From Anarhynchus alexandrinus (lineage: Eukaryota; Chordata; Aves; Charadriiformes; Charadriidae): a DNA stretch of 64,000 bases. The notes below the pieces were generated by a model. That model made no database searches, had not been told where the DNA came from, and worked only from the letters and a program-made list of their open reading frames with translations. Within the stretch, counting starts at the first letter, position 1, and the number at the start of each line of letters is the position of its first letter. The stretch covers positions 2,618,639-2,682,638 of the forward strand of contig VUYV01000118.1 in assembly GCA_008711295.1 (NCBI GenBank), read 5' to 3'. The position numbers and the translations under genes were made by a program. Shown piece by piece: positions 11,736-25,200 of the stretch.

Positions 11736-14204
11736 TTAGTAAGCCATAGGAGTTTGTGTTGTTTTAGCCACGCTTTACTGCAGGGAAGGAAAACTGTGGC
11801 TCCTCCAGACCTTTGCCCAGTCTTTCAAAGCTACTTTCTTTATTATTTTTCTTTTCTGGTGGGCTCACTTCGGATATACAGCCTGTATTTTTAAAGGACT
11901 TTCATACTGGAGCAAACTTTTCAACATGCAACATATAAAGACCAGAGACCAATTCTCCTCTGAATGGCTCCAGTTCAGCCTGACTGTTTCTGCAGTATAA
12001 CCAAGGAGAAACCTCTGTCCCCCAACATTTTGTCAAATCAGCTCTCCAAAGACATTGCTCTCTTTATGGATTCTTGCATCCACATGATAACTGTGCATGT
12101 GAAATGGGAAATTGTGGTTGAAAATGATTTTTTAATAGATCTTTAAGAAATACCAGGATCGTAGACTTAGTAGCACCAACTCAAGAATTCAGCATACCCA
12201 AGATGGGAAAAGCACAGGTTCCTTCCAGCCCCTGTAAATCAAAACTAAATCAAACTCACCACACATCCGCTTAGCTGTTCAGGACATCGGCTTCTGAAGG
12301 CTGAAGCCCAGATCTGGTTCACTCCTGCTTTATGCCTGCGACAGCTAACTGCTCGTGCAGCTTCTGGTGCCAAAGCCACCGAGTTCTGGTTCAGGTCTGA
12401 GGAGCGAGCAGAGGACACGAAGAGAAGGCTCAGGCACACAAGCTTTATGCAGCCCAACGTCTCACCATAGGTACTTAGATCTGCTTAGTAATACAAAGCT
12501 TAGTACTGCTGGAACGGCGATTTCACATAGTCGTACGTTGTGGTGCCACGAGGGCAGAGCGGTGGCTTCTCAGAGGGACTAAGCAGACAACAAAATCAGC
12601 TGTGAAGACAGCTGTGTGTCTTCTGGAGAGGGATTTTGTCCCAGGCTGCTATTGGGGATTTGGATTCAGGTCTCCTGGGTTCTCTTTTCTTGCTGTTAAG
12701 GTACGTAGGTACTCTCAGAAGTGTTACTAATGAGCAAGTGCACTGCTCTGAGCATTTCTTTTTCATCTTCCTGTGACCCCTAGTGAGGGGGAGAAGGTTT
12801 TTCTGCCTTACCCATGTTGTTGTCAGACTTGGATCTGCTCCGAATGCAGCTGACTCTACCGTGTCCCGAGTGGCTTTTTTTTTTTTTTGAGTTGTCATCT
12901 GGGCCAAATTTAAAACCCTTCAAAAGGAGTAAACAGAAGGTACAGGGGGAGGTTCCCATCACCAATTATAAAATATTTGAAGACTGTACAATGAAAGAGC
13001 TATTTTAACTACTGGGAAATACCTTTTCCACTCACCAGTTCTCCTTCCATTGGGTGTTCTCCAGTACCAGCTCCCCTTTCTAAGAACTCTGCCTGATTGA
13101 CCATTCACTGCTAATTATCTAATTCTCCAAAATGCCAGGATGCTGTGCCGAAGGTCAGCTTCCAGGAAGGGCTGATACAGCAGTGTGCATCCAGGTTATT
13201 GACATAGTTTATCGGGAGTTAATGAATGAGCTGCAGCATGAGTTCTCCTGCTTTCAGAGAGGTTACCGTGTAATCAGGCAAATTGTCCACCCCACAGGAG
13301 CTAATAAACGAGGCCTGTGAAAAGGGAGGGCTGCGAGTCAAATGTGTTTGATCTTGTCTGTTTGGAGTTTGGGGAGAGTTCGAGTTTGTGTATGTGCTGG
13401 TTCTGGTGTGAAAGACCGCAGTTGTCCACTTGGAGCAGGGAGGCTTGCTGATGTCTCCAGCAAGATGTTGAGATTTTGGAGGATGTGTGAAAGGGGCAGA
13501 AGGTAGGAGAGAAAACACCTCCCCCTTCTGTCCAAGAGTATAAAGATCATAGACACAATGCACAGAAATAATAATGGCATTCCAGAGGTGGGAAGAGAGC
13601 AAGCCAGAACGCTCTTCAAAATGACAAAAAGGATGGCCTGGCCTAGAGATCATATTGTTAAGATCTGGAGGACCCCAAATAGGTCAGTTGCTTTCTCTGC
13701 TACAGCTTCCCAGGGACGAGGATTGCTTTCAGCTGGATCTGCTCACAGACCTGGCCATGCTCCTGTGGGCGGCTGAGCTGATAGGAGGCAGTGGGACTTT
13801 GCAGCTGGAGGCAGAAGGCAGGGCAGGATCTTCCCTTTCAGCAGCAATAGACTTAGATCAGCTTAATCCCAACCGTGAAATCATATCCTATGACTGAATA
13901 GATGTACTCGTGGCAAGGACGTTTTCCCAAAAGGCACAAGTAACATTTCCAAAGTATGCAGGGCGACTTAGGAGCTCGAGTTTCATCATCTTCCAGAGTA
14001 GCTGGAGTCACCAAACACCAAAATCACATGGACCTTTGCACTTGAGGGGGACAGAGGAGCTCCAGGGAGTTCAGCTAGAGCTGTGGACACAGGGGCTGCC
14101 CCCAGACAACTGCAACTGAAGGAGTATTTGCCTTCTCCTCACTTCCCAGTGTGGCATGTTCAGGAGGACACTGATTTTCTCTTGCAAGCCTTGCTTTTGA
14201 TTTT
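11736..14204. other. Noncoding, no gene seen
   Basis: Intergenic or intronic sequence with only short frames. A 16-base T run lies at about 12874-12889. No transposon family is recognisable. The segment 13200-13320 looks less repetitive than its surroundings and may be conserved, but no motif cluster stands out. Confidence 0.5.
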
Positions 14205-14606
14205 CATAGATCATAGAATGGTTTAGGTTGGAAGGGACCTTGAAGACCATCCAGTGCCACCCCCTGCCCTGGGCAGGGACGCCTCCCACCAGCCCAGGTT
14301 GCTCCAAGCCCCGTTCCAACGTGGCCCTGAACACCTCCAGGGATGGGGCAGCCACAGCTTCTCTGGGCAACCTGCGCCAGGGGCTCACCACCCTCACAGG
14401 AGAGTTGTTCTTCCTAATATCTCATCTAAATCTGCCCTCTTCCAGTTTGAAGCCATTCCCCCTCGTCCTATCACTCCATGCCCTTGTAAAAAGTCCCTCC
14501 CCAGCTCTCCTGGAGCCCCTTTAGGCACTGGAAGGGGCTCTGAGGTCTCCCCAGATCCTTCTCTTCTCCAGGCTGAACCCCCCCAACTCTCTCAGCCTTT
14601 CGTTCT
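14205..14606 (-). mobile_element. CR1 LINE 3' fragment, minus strand
   Basis: A 5'-truncated CR1 in reverse orientation. On the plus strand it opens with the tail unit (ATAGATCATAGAATGG) and the hallmark GGTTTAGGTTGGAAGGGACC. It then runs back into the end of ORF2, where the minus-strand frame reads RLPREAVAAPSLEVF. It ends near the segment encoding the CR1 LSLEK region. Same subfamily as the copies at 16.8 kb and 50.4 kb. Nonautonomous, with no catalytic domain. Confidence 0.94.
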
Positions 14607-15265
14607 GTTTTAGCGCGAGAGAGGGAGGCTGGACAGCACAGGGCCACTGCAAAGTCCTCTCGGGCTGCGCTTTCCCAGCAGAAAGGGTTCAATGGTCACA
14701 TCAGCGTGACATATCCCTGCCACCTCCCCGCACGCCGCGCTGCCCGATCCCTCCTCCCCTCCTGCGTCAGCTCTCTAACGTGGAGGCTGAACCGTGAGTC
14801 GCATCAGGAGACAGATCCAAGGTTAGGAAGAACTACCAAAAACAAACAGACAAAAAGTTACTTGGGGTTTTTAGACAGCTCCGAGTTCCCCGTTCCAGGC
14901 CGGGGACAGCCCCATCCCAGCAGGCAGCAGGGGCGGCACGGGAGGCCAGCCTCACCGCCGAGCACTTTGCATCCCTGAAACCACGGCCTCCCTCTGCCGA
15001 TGCTGCTCAGTTGCCAGGTCGCTGTTGAGGAAAGCAGCGGTGCCAGGAATTAGCTATTCATATAGGGTTTATGTATAAACACTGCGCGTTCACCAGAGCA
15101 CCCGCTACCGCAGACCTAATGGGACCTTCAGCTCTGCCTCTGTGTAAGGGGCAGATAAATTTAGAAGTGAGATAGTCTGTTTTGACTACCAATTAGGTGG
15201 GTCCGAAGACAGGAGGAGACGTAGGGGAGATGATTTTTCCCTCGGTGGCTGCTTGGCACTGCTGC
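14607..15265. other. Noncoding, no gene seen
   Basis: GC-richer flank of the CR1, with a CpG-containing part at about 14880-14990. No gene, RNA or repeat recognised. Confidence 0.5.
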
Positions 15266-15470
15266 GCTAGCCTACGCGCACATGATTAATTGCCCCATCA
15301 TTCAAGTAGCTCTTTTTATTCTGGCCACTCACAATATTATTATTATGAGCTACTGTTTTTCCAAAGCCAATTATTGTAGGATTAAAACACAGCATCTGCC
15401 CTTGTATGTGTGTAGATGCATAAATAAGGAACCAGTAATCAAATAAAAGAAATACATTTAATTTTTTCTG
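15266..15470. promoter_or_regulatory. Candidate conserved homeodomain-motif block
   Basis: AT-rich segment with ATGATTAATTG at 15282-15292, CCAATTATTG near 15367, CAATATTATTATTATGAG near 15331, and several other TAAT cores within 200 bases. This is the pattern of vertebrate developmental enhancers. The 114-codon minus-strand frame over it includes many low-complexity residues and no known domain. Function is inferred. Confidence 0.35.
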
Positions 15471-16764
15471 TCCTTTTTTTTTTTCCCTCTCTCCTTCCAG
15501 CCTTTCACATTCATATATAAAAGCCCTCGAAGGGAAGGGCTTGGATTTGAAAAAGCAATGGGAGAAGAGTTTGTAAGGGGAAAAATCAGTGGGACCCCAT
15601 AGAACAAACATGTGTAAAGGCTTTGTTTCAAAGTGGACGAATGCAAAAGCCTGTTGGGGATAATTTTTAGGCTTTGCCTATTTTTAAAGGGTTGAGGAGC
15701 AGGAGTAAAGTGAGAAAACAATTCTCCGTAGGAAGCTGTAGCAGACTAAATGGAGCTTGTTGTTGTTGGCAGAGGCATCGATGCTGAGGGCAGCAGCATC
15801 GTTACTGAAGCTGGAGGCAGTGGAGGTTTAAATAAATAAGGAGCGATCCATGAACCAAGATAAAATGTGATCTAGCTGTGCAGGGTCCTCCCGTTCTCTA
15901 AAGCAAGGAGGTTTGGCAGGGTGTGAGTAAAGGGAGATGAATGAGGGTTATCAGATAGGAGACTCAGGAAAAAGTAGAGAATTATTTATCCACATTGGGG
16001 CATTATGAATTAGTCATAGTCTTCATGAGGAATAAGGATTTTATCTGTTCATCTCTCTTGCACGGAGGCACATACCCGCTTTGCCCCAAAGACAGAACTA
16101 GAGAATGTCAAACTGGGAAGCTACTGGGCTCTGCTCAGTGCCCGACTCTGAAGCTCCCCGTGCCGAGGGAGGTCTTTCCATTGGGTTTCAGTGACATAGG
16201 CTCAGGGAGAAAACCCAAAGCTTCCCACCCGCTTTTTCTCTGGCCTGGCTTAGTAGCAAGCTCACATAAAATTGATGGGGATTATTGCTGGCTAAGGCCA
16301 GCGTTAACACAGGATTTGGCCCAATATCTCACATGCAGCTCAGAAATACTAGTAACAATAAAAAGCCCCATGAAATACTTGCAAAACCAGTAGCCTGCAA
16401 GACTGCACACAAAGTCAAGTCTTGCCTGGCAATCTGTCCCGGAAGGATTTGAAAGAACATATTCCGTAATTCAAACCCTCACCCAAGCAGAGGTTGGAGA
16501 TGTCAAAGCCGGGTGACGAGAGCTCACGCTGCAGCAAGATCACAACCAAACCTTGCAAAGGAACTTTTTTACAGAGCGCTGCTTGCTGGATCGACCTCCC
16601 ACTCTCCAGCAAAAATCACAGCAGGGATGCTATGGACAAGGGACAGCAAAGCAAGAATGCCAGGGCAGGAACAACCTGCAAGGAAGGACTTTATGGACCT
16701 TATTGACTTTTTCATCGCTTATTGTTCTGCCTAACCTCTTCTTAGCAGCGCTATTTCATCTTTT
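15471..16764. other. Noncoding, no gene seen
   Basis: A short pyrimidine run lies at 15470-15495. The 132-codon frame at 15995-16393 has no recognisable domain or splice context. No repeat family recognised before the next CR1. Confidence 0.5.
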
Positions 16765-17211
16765 AGAATCATAGAATCATAGAATGGTTTAGGTTGGAAG
16801 GGACCTTGAAGATCACCCAGTGCCACCCGCTGCCCTGGGCAGGGACACCTCCCACCAGCCCAGGTTGCTCCAAGCCCCGTCCAACCTGGCCTTGAACACC
16901 TCCAGGGATGGGGCAGCCACAGCTTCTTGGGGCAACCTGCGCCAGGGGCTCACCACCCTCTCAGTCAAGAATTTCTTCCTAGTGTTCAATCTAAACCTGC
17001 CCTCTTCCAGTTTGAAGCCATTCCCCCTCGTCCTATCACTCCATGCCCCAGTAAAAAGTCCCTCCCCAGCTCTGCTGGAGCCCCTTTAGGCACTGGAAGG
17101 GGCTCTGAGGTCTCCGCGGAGCCTTCTCTTCTCCAGGCTGAACCCCCCCAACTCTCTCATCCTGTCCTCCCAGCAGGGGGGCTCCAGCCCTCGCAGCACC
17201 ATTATCTTCTG
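16765..17211 (-). mobile_element. CR1 LINE 3' fragment with octamer tail, minus strand
   Basis: A second reverse-oriented, 5'-truncated CR1 of the same subfamily as the 14.2 kb copy and in the same orientation about 2.56 kb away. It has two full tail units (AGAATCATAGAATCATAGAATGG), the GGTTTAGGTTGGAAGGGACC motif, and the ORF2 C-terminal region. It extends somewhat further 5' than its neighbour, into the segment around CTCCAGCCCTCGCAGCACC. A one-base deletion relative to the 14.2 kb copy in the CCAAGCCCCG region shifts the frame. Confidence 0.94.
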
Positions 17212-18599
17212 GGCTTAGCTCGCCCGGCTAAGAATTGGCACATCTTGATGTTATTCTGGTTCTAGTCTTCAGGCACAGACTGACCCTGAGCAGTGCTCTT
17301 AGAGGTGCCTCCATGACAGGAGACCCCGGCGGGGCTGAGCAGTGATGCCTCACGCCCCAACCGTGCCGCAGCACTTCAATGGAAATGTGTCCAGGCAAAC
17401 ATGTAGAAATTTTCCCTGTGGTCACAATTTTCCCTGTTCTTAAGGAAAATCCTGGCTCTTGATTAAGTGTCTGGTTTGTAGAGGTGGAGGTTAAGCAGAA
17501 AAAAATGGGTTTGATGCGTCAACTGAAAATTTCATTTTTATGAGGTATTTGCATCCATCTTGGGATTTAGAAATTAAAAAGGATGCCTCTACATTTTCGG
17601 ATTGGGGAACATTCCCTAAATTCCTTTTCCCTGGACTGAAGTTTGGGAAAAGAACAGGAGGAGTTAAGAACATAATTCTTCTTATCCTGGTTTCCTCCTC
17701 CAGTCTTTGACCCTGAAAATACATTTTGAAACAGTAAAAAGTAGAGATAAAATAGCAAAGAATGGCAGTCGCCTCTCCCTTTTCTTTTCCATTTTGGTGG
17801 GGTTTTTTCTTTCGTTTTATTTTAAGTTTTCTGGCAATAGTTCAAGTGGAAACCAAAATGAAATTTTTAAGAGTTCTGTAGAAAAGCAAAAGCGACTCCT
17901 CAGCTCTTTCTGGAGGGTACTTTTTCTCATGGTTCTCTTTCCCAGGGCTCCCTTGGCTGCTCTGCTGACAGCTTGTGATGCTCCGGTCACACCAACGCTG
18001 TCACCAAAATCACATCAGTGATTTCGCGCACATCACAGTGACAATGCTCACATCAGGGCACAGCCTTCCCTGGAGCCCGTTACCATCCCGCTCCTCATAT
18101 CTGCACCACACGTTCAACGAACAGCGAAACCTCCTTTTAATGCTGCATTGTGACCGCGGGATGTCTACGGTGCCAGTGAACCTCTGAATGCTGTTATTCA
18201 GTGCTCAGTGTAGGGGTTATACCAGTGCCTAAGTTAAATAAACCGGTTACAGGTGAGATGCATCCCAAAAAACGACTTGGCCTCCCAGATCAGCCAAGAG
18301 CCAGGCGGAGTTCTGCGACTGAAGGCCAAGAGGAACAGACCCATTTTTGGGTGCCAAAATAAGTGAACAATGTTCAGTGTCCTGAGAGCACTGGAGCAGG
18401 AGAGGCACAGAGAGCTTTTCTCCTTCCCAAGGTTCGATGCCCAAATAGGCGCTGGGACTGTTAAAATCGGAGCTCTTTGTGCCATGCTGAGGGCAAACCC
18501 CGCTGCCACGCACCTGATTCCCGTAGCCAGAATCAGCAGAAGCCCGGGGCTGCTGGAATACACAGGATCAAAGAATCAAGAGCCTGTTTGTAATTTCTC
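17212..18599. other. Noncoding, no gene seen
   Basis: Mixed-composition sequence. A B-box-like GGTTCGATGCC near 18431 lacks any tRNA-like A box or clover-leaf partner upstream. A tandem-looking run of CACATCA words at about 18010-18060 is weak. No coding signal. Confidence 0.5.
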
Positions 18600-19030
18600 T
18601 ATGTAAATAAGAGCAGCATTTGTGCACTCGGAGGCTGTATAAAGAAGCCTTGGTTTAGCAGTAAAGGAGAACTATTTTTACAGAAGCCAGTGCGAGCGGC
18701 TGGAGCCACCGATTTAGGATGATTACAATGAACAAAAAAAAAAAAAAAGTCAAGCCTGGAACTGTTTATTTTAATTTAGGGCTTTTGGGGCATGGCGAGC
18801 GGGTGGGGTGGGAAGATATTATTTTTATGGATTTAATCAGATGGACGGGATTTGTGGGCATTGCTAATTGAACGGAGAAAACTGAGAAAGCCGTCTGCTT
18901 TGCCTTGAAGCTCTCCATTTCTTTTCTCTTTGTGTTTGGGAGTCAGAAGAAAAAGCAAGTCTATCATTTCACATAGCCTATGTCGGGCTAACAGGCCTTG
19001 GGAGACGTATGCAAATTGAAAATTAAAAAA
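18600..19030. promoter_or_regulatory. Candidate conserved noncoding block
   Basis: AT-rich core with TTTAATCAGATGG, GCTAATTGAACGG and an octamer-like ATGCAAAT at about 19010, interrupted by a 15-base A run near 18735. Motif spacing and the lack of repeats resemble a developmental regulatory element. The sequence shows the motifs only; conservation is not known. Confidence 0.3.
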
Positions 19031-22000
19031 AAAAGGGTGCTTCGTTTTGGAGGGGAGCGTTCAGCCCGTCCCGGCCCCAGCTGCCCGTCCGAATCAGCTC
19101 TGCGTCCGTTCACCCCGTCCCGTGGGCAGGAAGGGCTGGCGATGCCCCGGCGGTACAGGCTGAGCACGACCTCCCCGGTGATGCTCAGCCCGGAGTAGTC
19201 TGTGAAAAGCGTGTCCTGAGAGGGGAAGAGAACCGTTTAGCAATTCCCAGGACTTGGCCTTTCCCTTCGAAACTTTTTCTAAGTGCCGGATGATGAATCC
19301 TGTAATCCTGAACCCTATGGCACAGGACACTTCATTTTTCCCCATTGCACTGACAGACAACTAAGGATTACATATATGGTCCAAGACGTAGGGAAATACA
19401 GCAGCAGCAAAGTCACTAAAATCGTACACCCAAGCTGCACGCTCAGGAGATGTAAACTTTACTTAAATACGGCCACCCCAAGTAGCCACATGTGCTTTTT
19501 CCACAGAGATTTTCACAATTGACTGCCCCCCCCCACCAGAAAACAGAAACCAAGACACAATGGGGGAAAAAAAAAAAAACAAACCCCCAAAACCTGCACA
19601 CGGGTGAGCTGAGGAGTTTTAGGGGTGTTTCTTTCCTTGGTGGTTTGTTTTGTTTGTGGCAGAGGGAATTCCAAACAAACCAGGTGATGAAGAACAGCCC
19701 CGAAAGCTGCAACTTCTTGAGTCTGCTCAATGATGTCACTGCAAAAGCCACCAGGGTGTAAATATCCCCCTCCGCACAGCCCGCAGACCCCGTCAGGGCA
19801 AACGTGTCAGGCTCACGTAGGAGGCAGGACTGAACAGCACATTAGTTACGGTCCAAAAACATGATCTACAAATATTTTCTATATCATAATTATACAAAAT
19901 GAGTGGAAATTTCTCCCCCCCTGCCCCAAGTCCCAAAAACATAACCCATTATGAGCACAGAACCACGCTGCCAAGTCTACAGGAACATAAATATCATTTA
20001 AGTCTTTTTGTACTGTGTAGTAGCTGGAAAGTGGAAAAATGATTGAGGGACAAGTGGTTTTTAAAATCCCCCCGAGGCTCGTAACTTACCTGTTTATTTC
20101 AAGAAGAGCTGCAACTGCCAAGAGGAAAGGAGTTACTCCAGTTGCTATCATGTTATGTTTCCAGACATTATTTCAAAATAAACATGGATTGAATCTCTGC
20201 TTTTCTCTTCCACTCAATATTAATGTACACGGTGACTACACGACTAAGGGCACGGGGGACTCCAGCGCAGGCTCTCCACTGGTTTCGGACACGGGCGCAA
20301 GGAAGCTCCGGGTGATGGGCACATCGCTCCCCGAGCCTGCGGCAAGGGGGGGGCTTCAGAGCCAGGAACAACCGGGGGGTTTCCCTTTGCCCTCGGGAGA
20401 CACTCCAGAAGGAGAGCATTTGGTGATGAGAAAAGGGCTGTGTGCGGAAACCCGGGGGGTAACGACCACAGCATAAGTCGTTGTAGAAGACAGGGCCGGG
20501 CAGGCAACCCCGCACACCCGCGTGACTTCAGCTCCTAGATGTGAATTAAAATGATCCTCTTTTTACTACATACAACACCTTCATTGAAAGTGAAATTCTC
20601 AGGTCATTCATTATCAATTTTCAAAAATGGAGGAAAAACTTGTAAAGTAGTCAGGGTAGCTCATAACTTGCCTCGTGCAGATAAGAGGGTGACATTGGAA
20701 AGCGTCTTGTAATTCTTTGATAGTCTTTGGGCAAGAGAGAGAAGAGAAAGAGCTTAATCTTCGTGTTTTGTGTTAATCAACGTGTTCCGTGTTAATCTTC
20801 GTAGGAGTGCGAGTTCAGTGTTGCATGGTGAGAAATTTACCCCAGGTTAGGGGAGGACAGGGCGAACAGCTACCGAACAGCCAATTCCTTTCCCTTTATC
20901 GGTGCGAGCCATCCTGACGGAGTTGTGCAACAACACACAGTGGCATCTATCAGAAATAATGGTTAACGACACAGAAGGTTCCAGACTGGGGATTGCGGGA
21001 AGTATGTCTGAGGCCCGATACCAAACCCGGCATCGAGCCAACTGTTAACGCTCAACTTCAAAGAGAAGATATGGATTTATCACAGCCCTATACTACCTGT
21101 ACCGGTTCTATAGCTCTCAGAGGACTCCCTATATGCTGACTCTGCATCTTCTCTCTGACTCTTCCCGTTTAGCTGCCACTCATTGCTGTGTTATTGAGCT
21201 GTTTTTCCGTGGTGTTGCCCAACACGTGAAGGGCAGACATATAACAGGGTAATGACCCTCCTGAGTACATTGCCGTAGTCTGTGACAGCCGTGGAAAGTC
21301 TGAACCCGCCGATAAAATGTATAACCCAGCTGTGATAAGGATTTTGCGGGGAACTTGGTGCAGCGAGGTAGACATAAAAGAATGAGGAAAAAAATGTCGA
21401 CTGATTGCCCGGAACATAGTGAATTATTGTAATGATGCTTAATCTCAAATCACAGCTGGCCAAGGAATTGCAAAATTGAATATCACGTGCCTGCTGTGAG
21501 GAGAAAAGGCTCAGCCATGCTATAAATAGCCTTAGGGAACAGCTCCCTGAAAACTCCCTTTGCCCAGAAGAGCCGTGGGTAACTCTGAGATCTCCTCATT
21601 TACTGCAGATGTTCTGCCGCCCATGTGCAATGACTTCTCCCCACGCTGCTCCCCTGCCCGTGACTCCCCACTTCTGCCGCGCCAGTTTGAGGACACATCT
21701 CAAAGTGTGAAGGCAGAGGAGGAATTACCCATTGGTTTTGTGCATGGCTATGACAAAAACATGATGGAGATGTGGTTCCTTTAAAGCAAAGGTGAAACAA
21801 CTACACTGAAATATGTCTGTACACACTACAGCTGCTCTAAAGGCATAAAAATCCTGGAACTTTTGGGTACTTCTCACTCGCCCAACACAACCGTGCTGCC
21901 ATAGCTCTCGGTGAGCAGCACGGTCCAGGCAGAGCTTGTTCTCACCAGGCTGCCATGATGCATCGCGTGCAGGAGGTCCAGTGGCTGCCCATAGAAAGAG

Positions 22001-22107
22001 GATGATAATATAGGTAGAAAAAAGATTTTAAAATGTCAAGGAAATAAAAGTGAACCTTTGGCACCCCTCTTCTTCCAGGAAGGGGGTTACTGGTGCAGGA
22101 AGGGCAT
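19031..22107. other. Noncoding, with small tandem repeats and G runs
   Basis: No gene. Several G runs at 20341-20466 could form a quadruplex, and an A run lies at 19566-19579. A 145-codon open frame (20039-20476) and its minus-strand shadow overlap in a GC-rich patch and show no domain. No LTR or SINE was recognised here. Confidence 0.5.
20753..20803 (+). repeat. Short imperfect tandem repeat
   Basis: The word GTTAATC (first copy CTTAATC) followed by a variant of TTCGTGTT recurs about three times at 18-19 base spacing. It is a degenerate minisatellite-like patch with no gene implication. Confidence 0.6.
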
Positions 22108-22280
22108 CAGCACTGGACGTAGGAGATCCCAATTTCCTCATCTGCTCAGTTACAAACTTTTCATGTGACCTGAGTGAAGTGACTAAATCTCTCTGGTTTT
22201 TAGTTCATCCTCTCTACGGCACAGGCAAAACAGCTCCCTTCTTTACAGAGTTAACACGTGGAGAAATGTTTTAAAAGTTA
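22108..22280 (+). mobile_element. MIR-type SINE relic, plus strand
   Basis: The order of words matches the MIR/CORE-SINE consensus as known from amniotes. GCACTGGACGTAGGAGATCC is followed by a degenerate mid part, then GTGACCTGAGTGAAGTGACT, AATCTCTCTGG, a CATCCTCTCTAC-like part and CTTTACAGAGTTAACACG. These correspond to the MIR TGTGACCTTGGGCAAGTCACTTAACCTCTCTG core and its 3' part. It is heavily diverged, so old. Identified by eye; a RepeatMasker run would settle it. Confidence 0.65.
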
Positions 22281-25200
22281 CAAGGTTTTGTTTCAACTTT
22301 TTTTCATAAAAACAAACACGTATTTTAGACCAGACTTGTTTGCAGCCACTGTACGACTGGTATCCAGCACGGAAGACGTTTCTGTGAGTATTTGAGCAAA
22401 TGCAAAATGACATTTTTCAAATATAGTCCAGGTGCCAGGCACGAATTACGAAATCGAGGTAATATGGATGATGATGACTGACACTGTAATTGCAGAAGAT
22501 CCCTAGTTGTGAAAGAGATATTTGAGTTTTAACAAAGAAAAAGCGATAGCAGGAAAACAAACCAGAAAAACATTAAAATTAGTCACCACCTTCTTCCTGA
22601 ATTTACAGCATAAGGTGGTCCAGATAAGCTGCCACAATATTAAGAAAGTAAAGTCCTAACTGGACGTTTGAAGTGTAATCATGTTTTCTTCTAGCCACAC
22701 TAATTCTATTGCCATTATAAACCATCACCTGCAAATCTCTAGCGCGTCCAAGTAACTTTCATCTGGCATCAACGGAAGCTGTAAAACAAGTTCCTGCACA
22801 ATTTGCAGAGCCCAGGTGTCTGCGAGTCCCATTTACTGAGCCGCTCGAAACCCCCAGCCAGTTTCAACTGACTTGCTTCATACCTGCAGAGATGGCGGTA
22901 ATGATATTCCCTTTAATAATCTCGACATCTTTGTGCCAATTGAGTTAAAGACTCACCAGATTCTCATCTAATGAACAAAACTAGTGAATGATAAAAGATC
23001 ATTAAGAAAACAGAGGCACCGAGGAGGGGAACCCAGAGCCAGCTGAAGGCTCCTCAGCAGCTCAAGGAGATTCACATTTTTCTGTGGCAGAAACAAGCCC
23101 AGATTGTCCCAACCTTCAAAAGGAAAAGCATCCATGGGGGAAAAAATCAGGACAATGAACTGGGGGAGAGCTCCAAAAACTCAAGCTTCTTACTGCCAAA
23201 AGTGTGAGAGAGATGGGGACAGTGATAGTCTCTTTCCCCCCTACGATTTCCTTCAGCCCATCTGCTCGTAGCAGCTCTCGGGGCTTTCCAGGACTATCGA
23301 AAGGATAAGACGGATAAGCTGAGCCATGGAGCATTTTCTTTCCAAGCAGTCTGCTGTCCTAGACATTTGCCTGCCTTGTGTGTGCCGAGAGCTGGTGATG
23401 GAGCGTGATGGAGCGTGATGGAGCAGGCAGTGCTCCTCACAGCCCCAGCAAAGGGACGGGAAAACTGGCGTGACCCGCGGCAGTCCAGGAGCACCACCCC
23501 ACCGCGGATCCCACCACAGTCCTGTTTCTGCACTGCCCCCAATGTCCCGCAGCGTTCCTGGGCAGCCACCGGCAGAACGCAAACTTTTCCATTTGCGGAG
23601 GAGAATTCACATTGTGACTCTGAAACCAGCCTGTAGAATTAGGTAGTCCTGGGTAAACGTTGAATGAACAAAGGTAGAAATTGATAACATTCTCAGCCAG
23701 GACAGAGACCTCTTCATCTCCTTATGTTGTAAACTCTCTTCATCTCAGCGGGGATTTGGGCTTTTTTGGGGCCGTAGAACCTGCTGCCGTGTGTAGGAAA
23801 CTTGGCTGAGTAAGTCACACGGTTGTTTCCCTCCAGTTCTGTTTGAATCGCCCCCAGCCTCCCCAGCAGAAGTCGTGACAGAGTATTGGTGCTTTCACAC
23901 AAGTCGTAGACGTCCTTTGTGACACTCAGCGGTTTCTCCCAGCCCAGCTGCTGGAGTCAACTGCGGATGGAAGGGTCCAAGCATTCACTGAAAGTAAAAT
24001 AGGAGGTGTTTCAAGGTATTTTCAAGTTAACCTTGAAAGGCTGAAGAGAAAGTATTATCCCAGAGACAGATGAGTCAGGCACCGTATAAAAAGAACTAAA
24101 AGATTCTCATTATTTAACTCAGATCATCTCATGACTCTTGTAGCTGGTTTGTAACTCCTCAGTGCCCGAGGTTACCGATATTGCTGAAAATCCCGCTAAA
24201 GAACGCTCTGTTAGGTTCAGTCTGGCTCCTTTGGGGATTCACAGGCTCATCCCTTGTGTTTATCAGCAATCTCCATCAGTCATTGCTGCCAATCTCAGCA
24301 ACGGCTACTTCTAAACGGGTTGCAGAAACCGGCCGATCCTCCAGCTTCGGGGTAAAACCGACTGTACCTGCTCTGGGGAGAACTCGCACTGTCCTCTAAC
24401 TGTGCTCCTAACGCTCACTGCAAAAGGGTTGAAGGGTCCACATCCGTCTAACTCACGTACAGCCAAACAGCAGAAGTTCGTGGCGGTCAACCTGGTATGG
24501 AGGTCAGGGAGGTGCCATAGCCCGCTGAGCTCCGGCCCTCTCGCCTGCATCCAAAAGACGCTGGGAGCCTGAAGACTCTTTTTTATGGATAAAAACGAAA
24601 TTACGGCCTCCAGACTTTTCTACGAGCGCGTCACTCTCTTGGGTTGTCCTGGCTGTGCCGCTGCCTTGGAGCGCGCATTCCTGCTCAGCGTGGCTCTGTG
24701 TTTTTCAAAGGCAGTGGAAATTTTGTTTTGGAAACACTGCGGAGAGGGCAAACAGGAAGCAGGAAGGGCTTTTGCAGAAATGCAAGAATCCGAAGGGAGT
24801 GCAGTTTCCATTTTTTTTTTTTTTTTTCTCCAGCCCATGAATTAGTTTTGCAACAACAGCAAGATATGAGTGGTGAGGTCAAGAGAAAAGCAAACATGTA
24901 GCAGCCACAGAGAGTGACTTTCAAAATCGCCTGTTAGAACTCTGAGTCACCGAGTGCGCTCCACGCAGCCAGGATGCCTAGAAAAATAAAGAAAGATGCT
25001 GAACAGTCCCTGCGGTACAGCTGTGTTATTGACAGATGGGATTAAGTGGTAGGAGTGCTCCAAGTGGGATATTATTTTTTTTTATAAGCATATTGCCTTT
25101 GTTTATTGTAATTTTGATTTTTAGTTATTTCTGTTAAGGCATTTGGGGACCTCTTACCCTAGAGCACACAAATGAATGTTTGTTATTGTTTCCGTTATTG

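Noticed and set aside
18431..18445. tRNA B-box-like GGTTCGATGCC
   Set aside because: No A box at the right distance upstream and no clover-leaf pairing could be drawn.
24811..24840. Long T run ending in CTCCAG as a splice acceptor
   Set aside because: The downstream sequence has no open, donor-bounded segment. The tract is a simple repeat.
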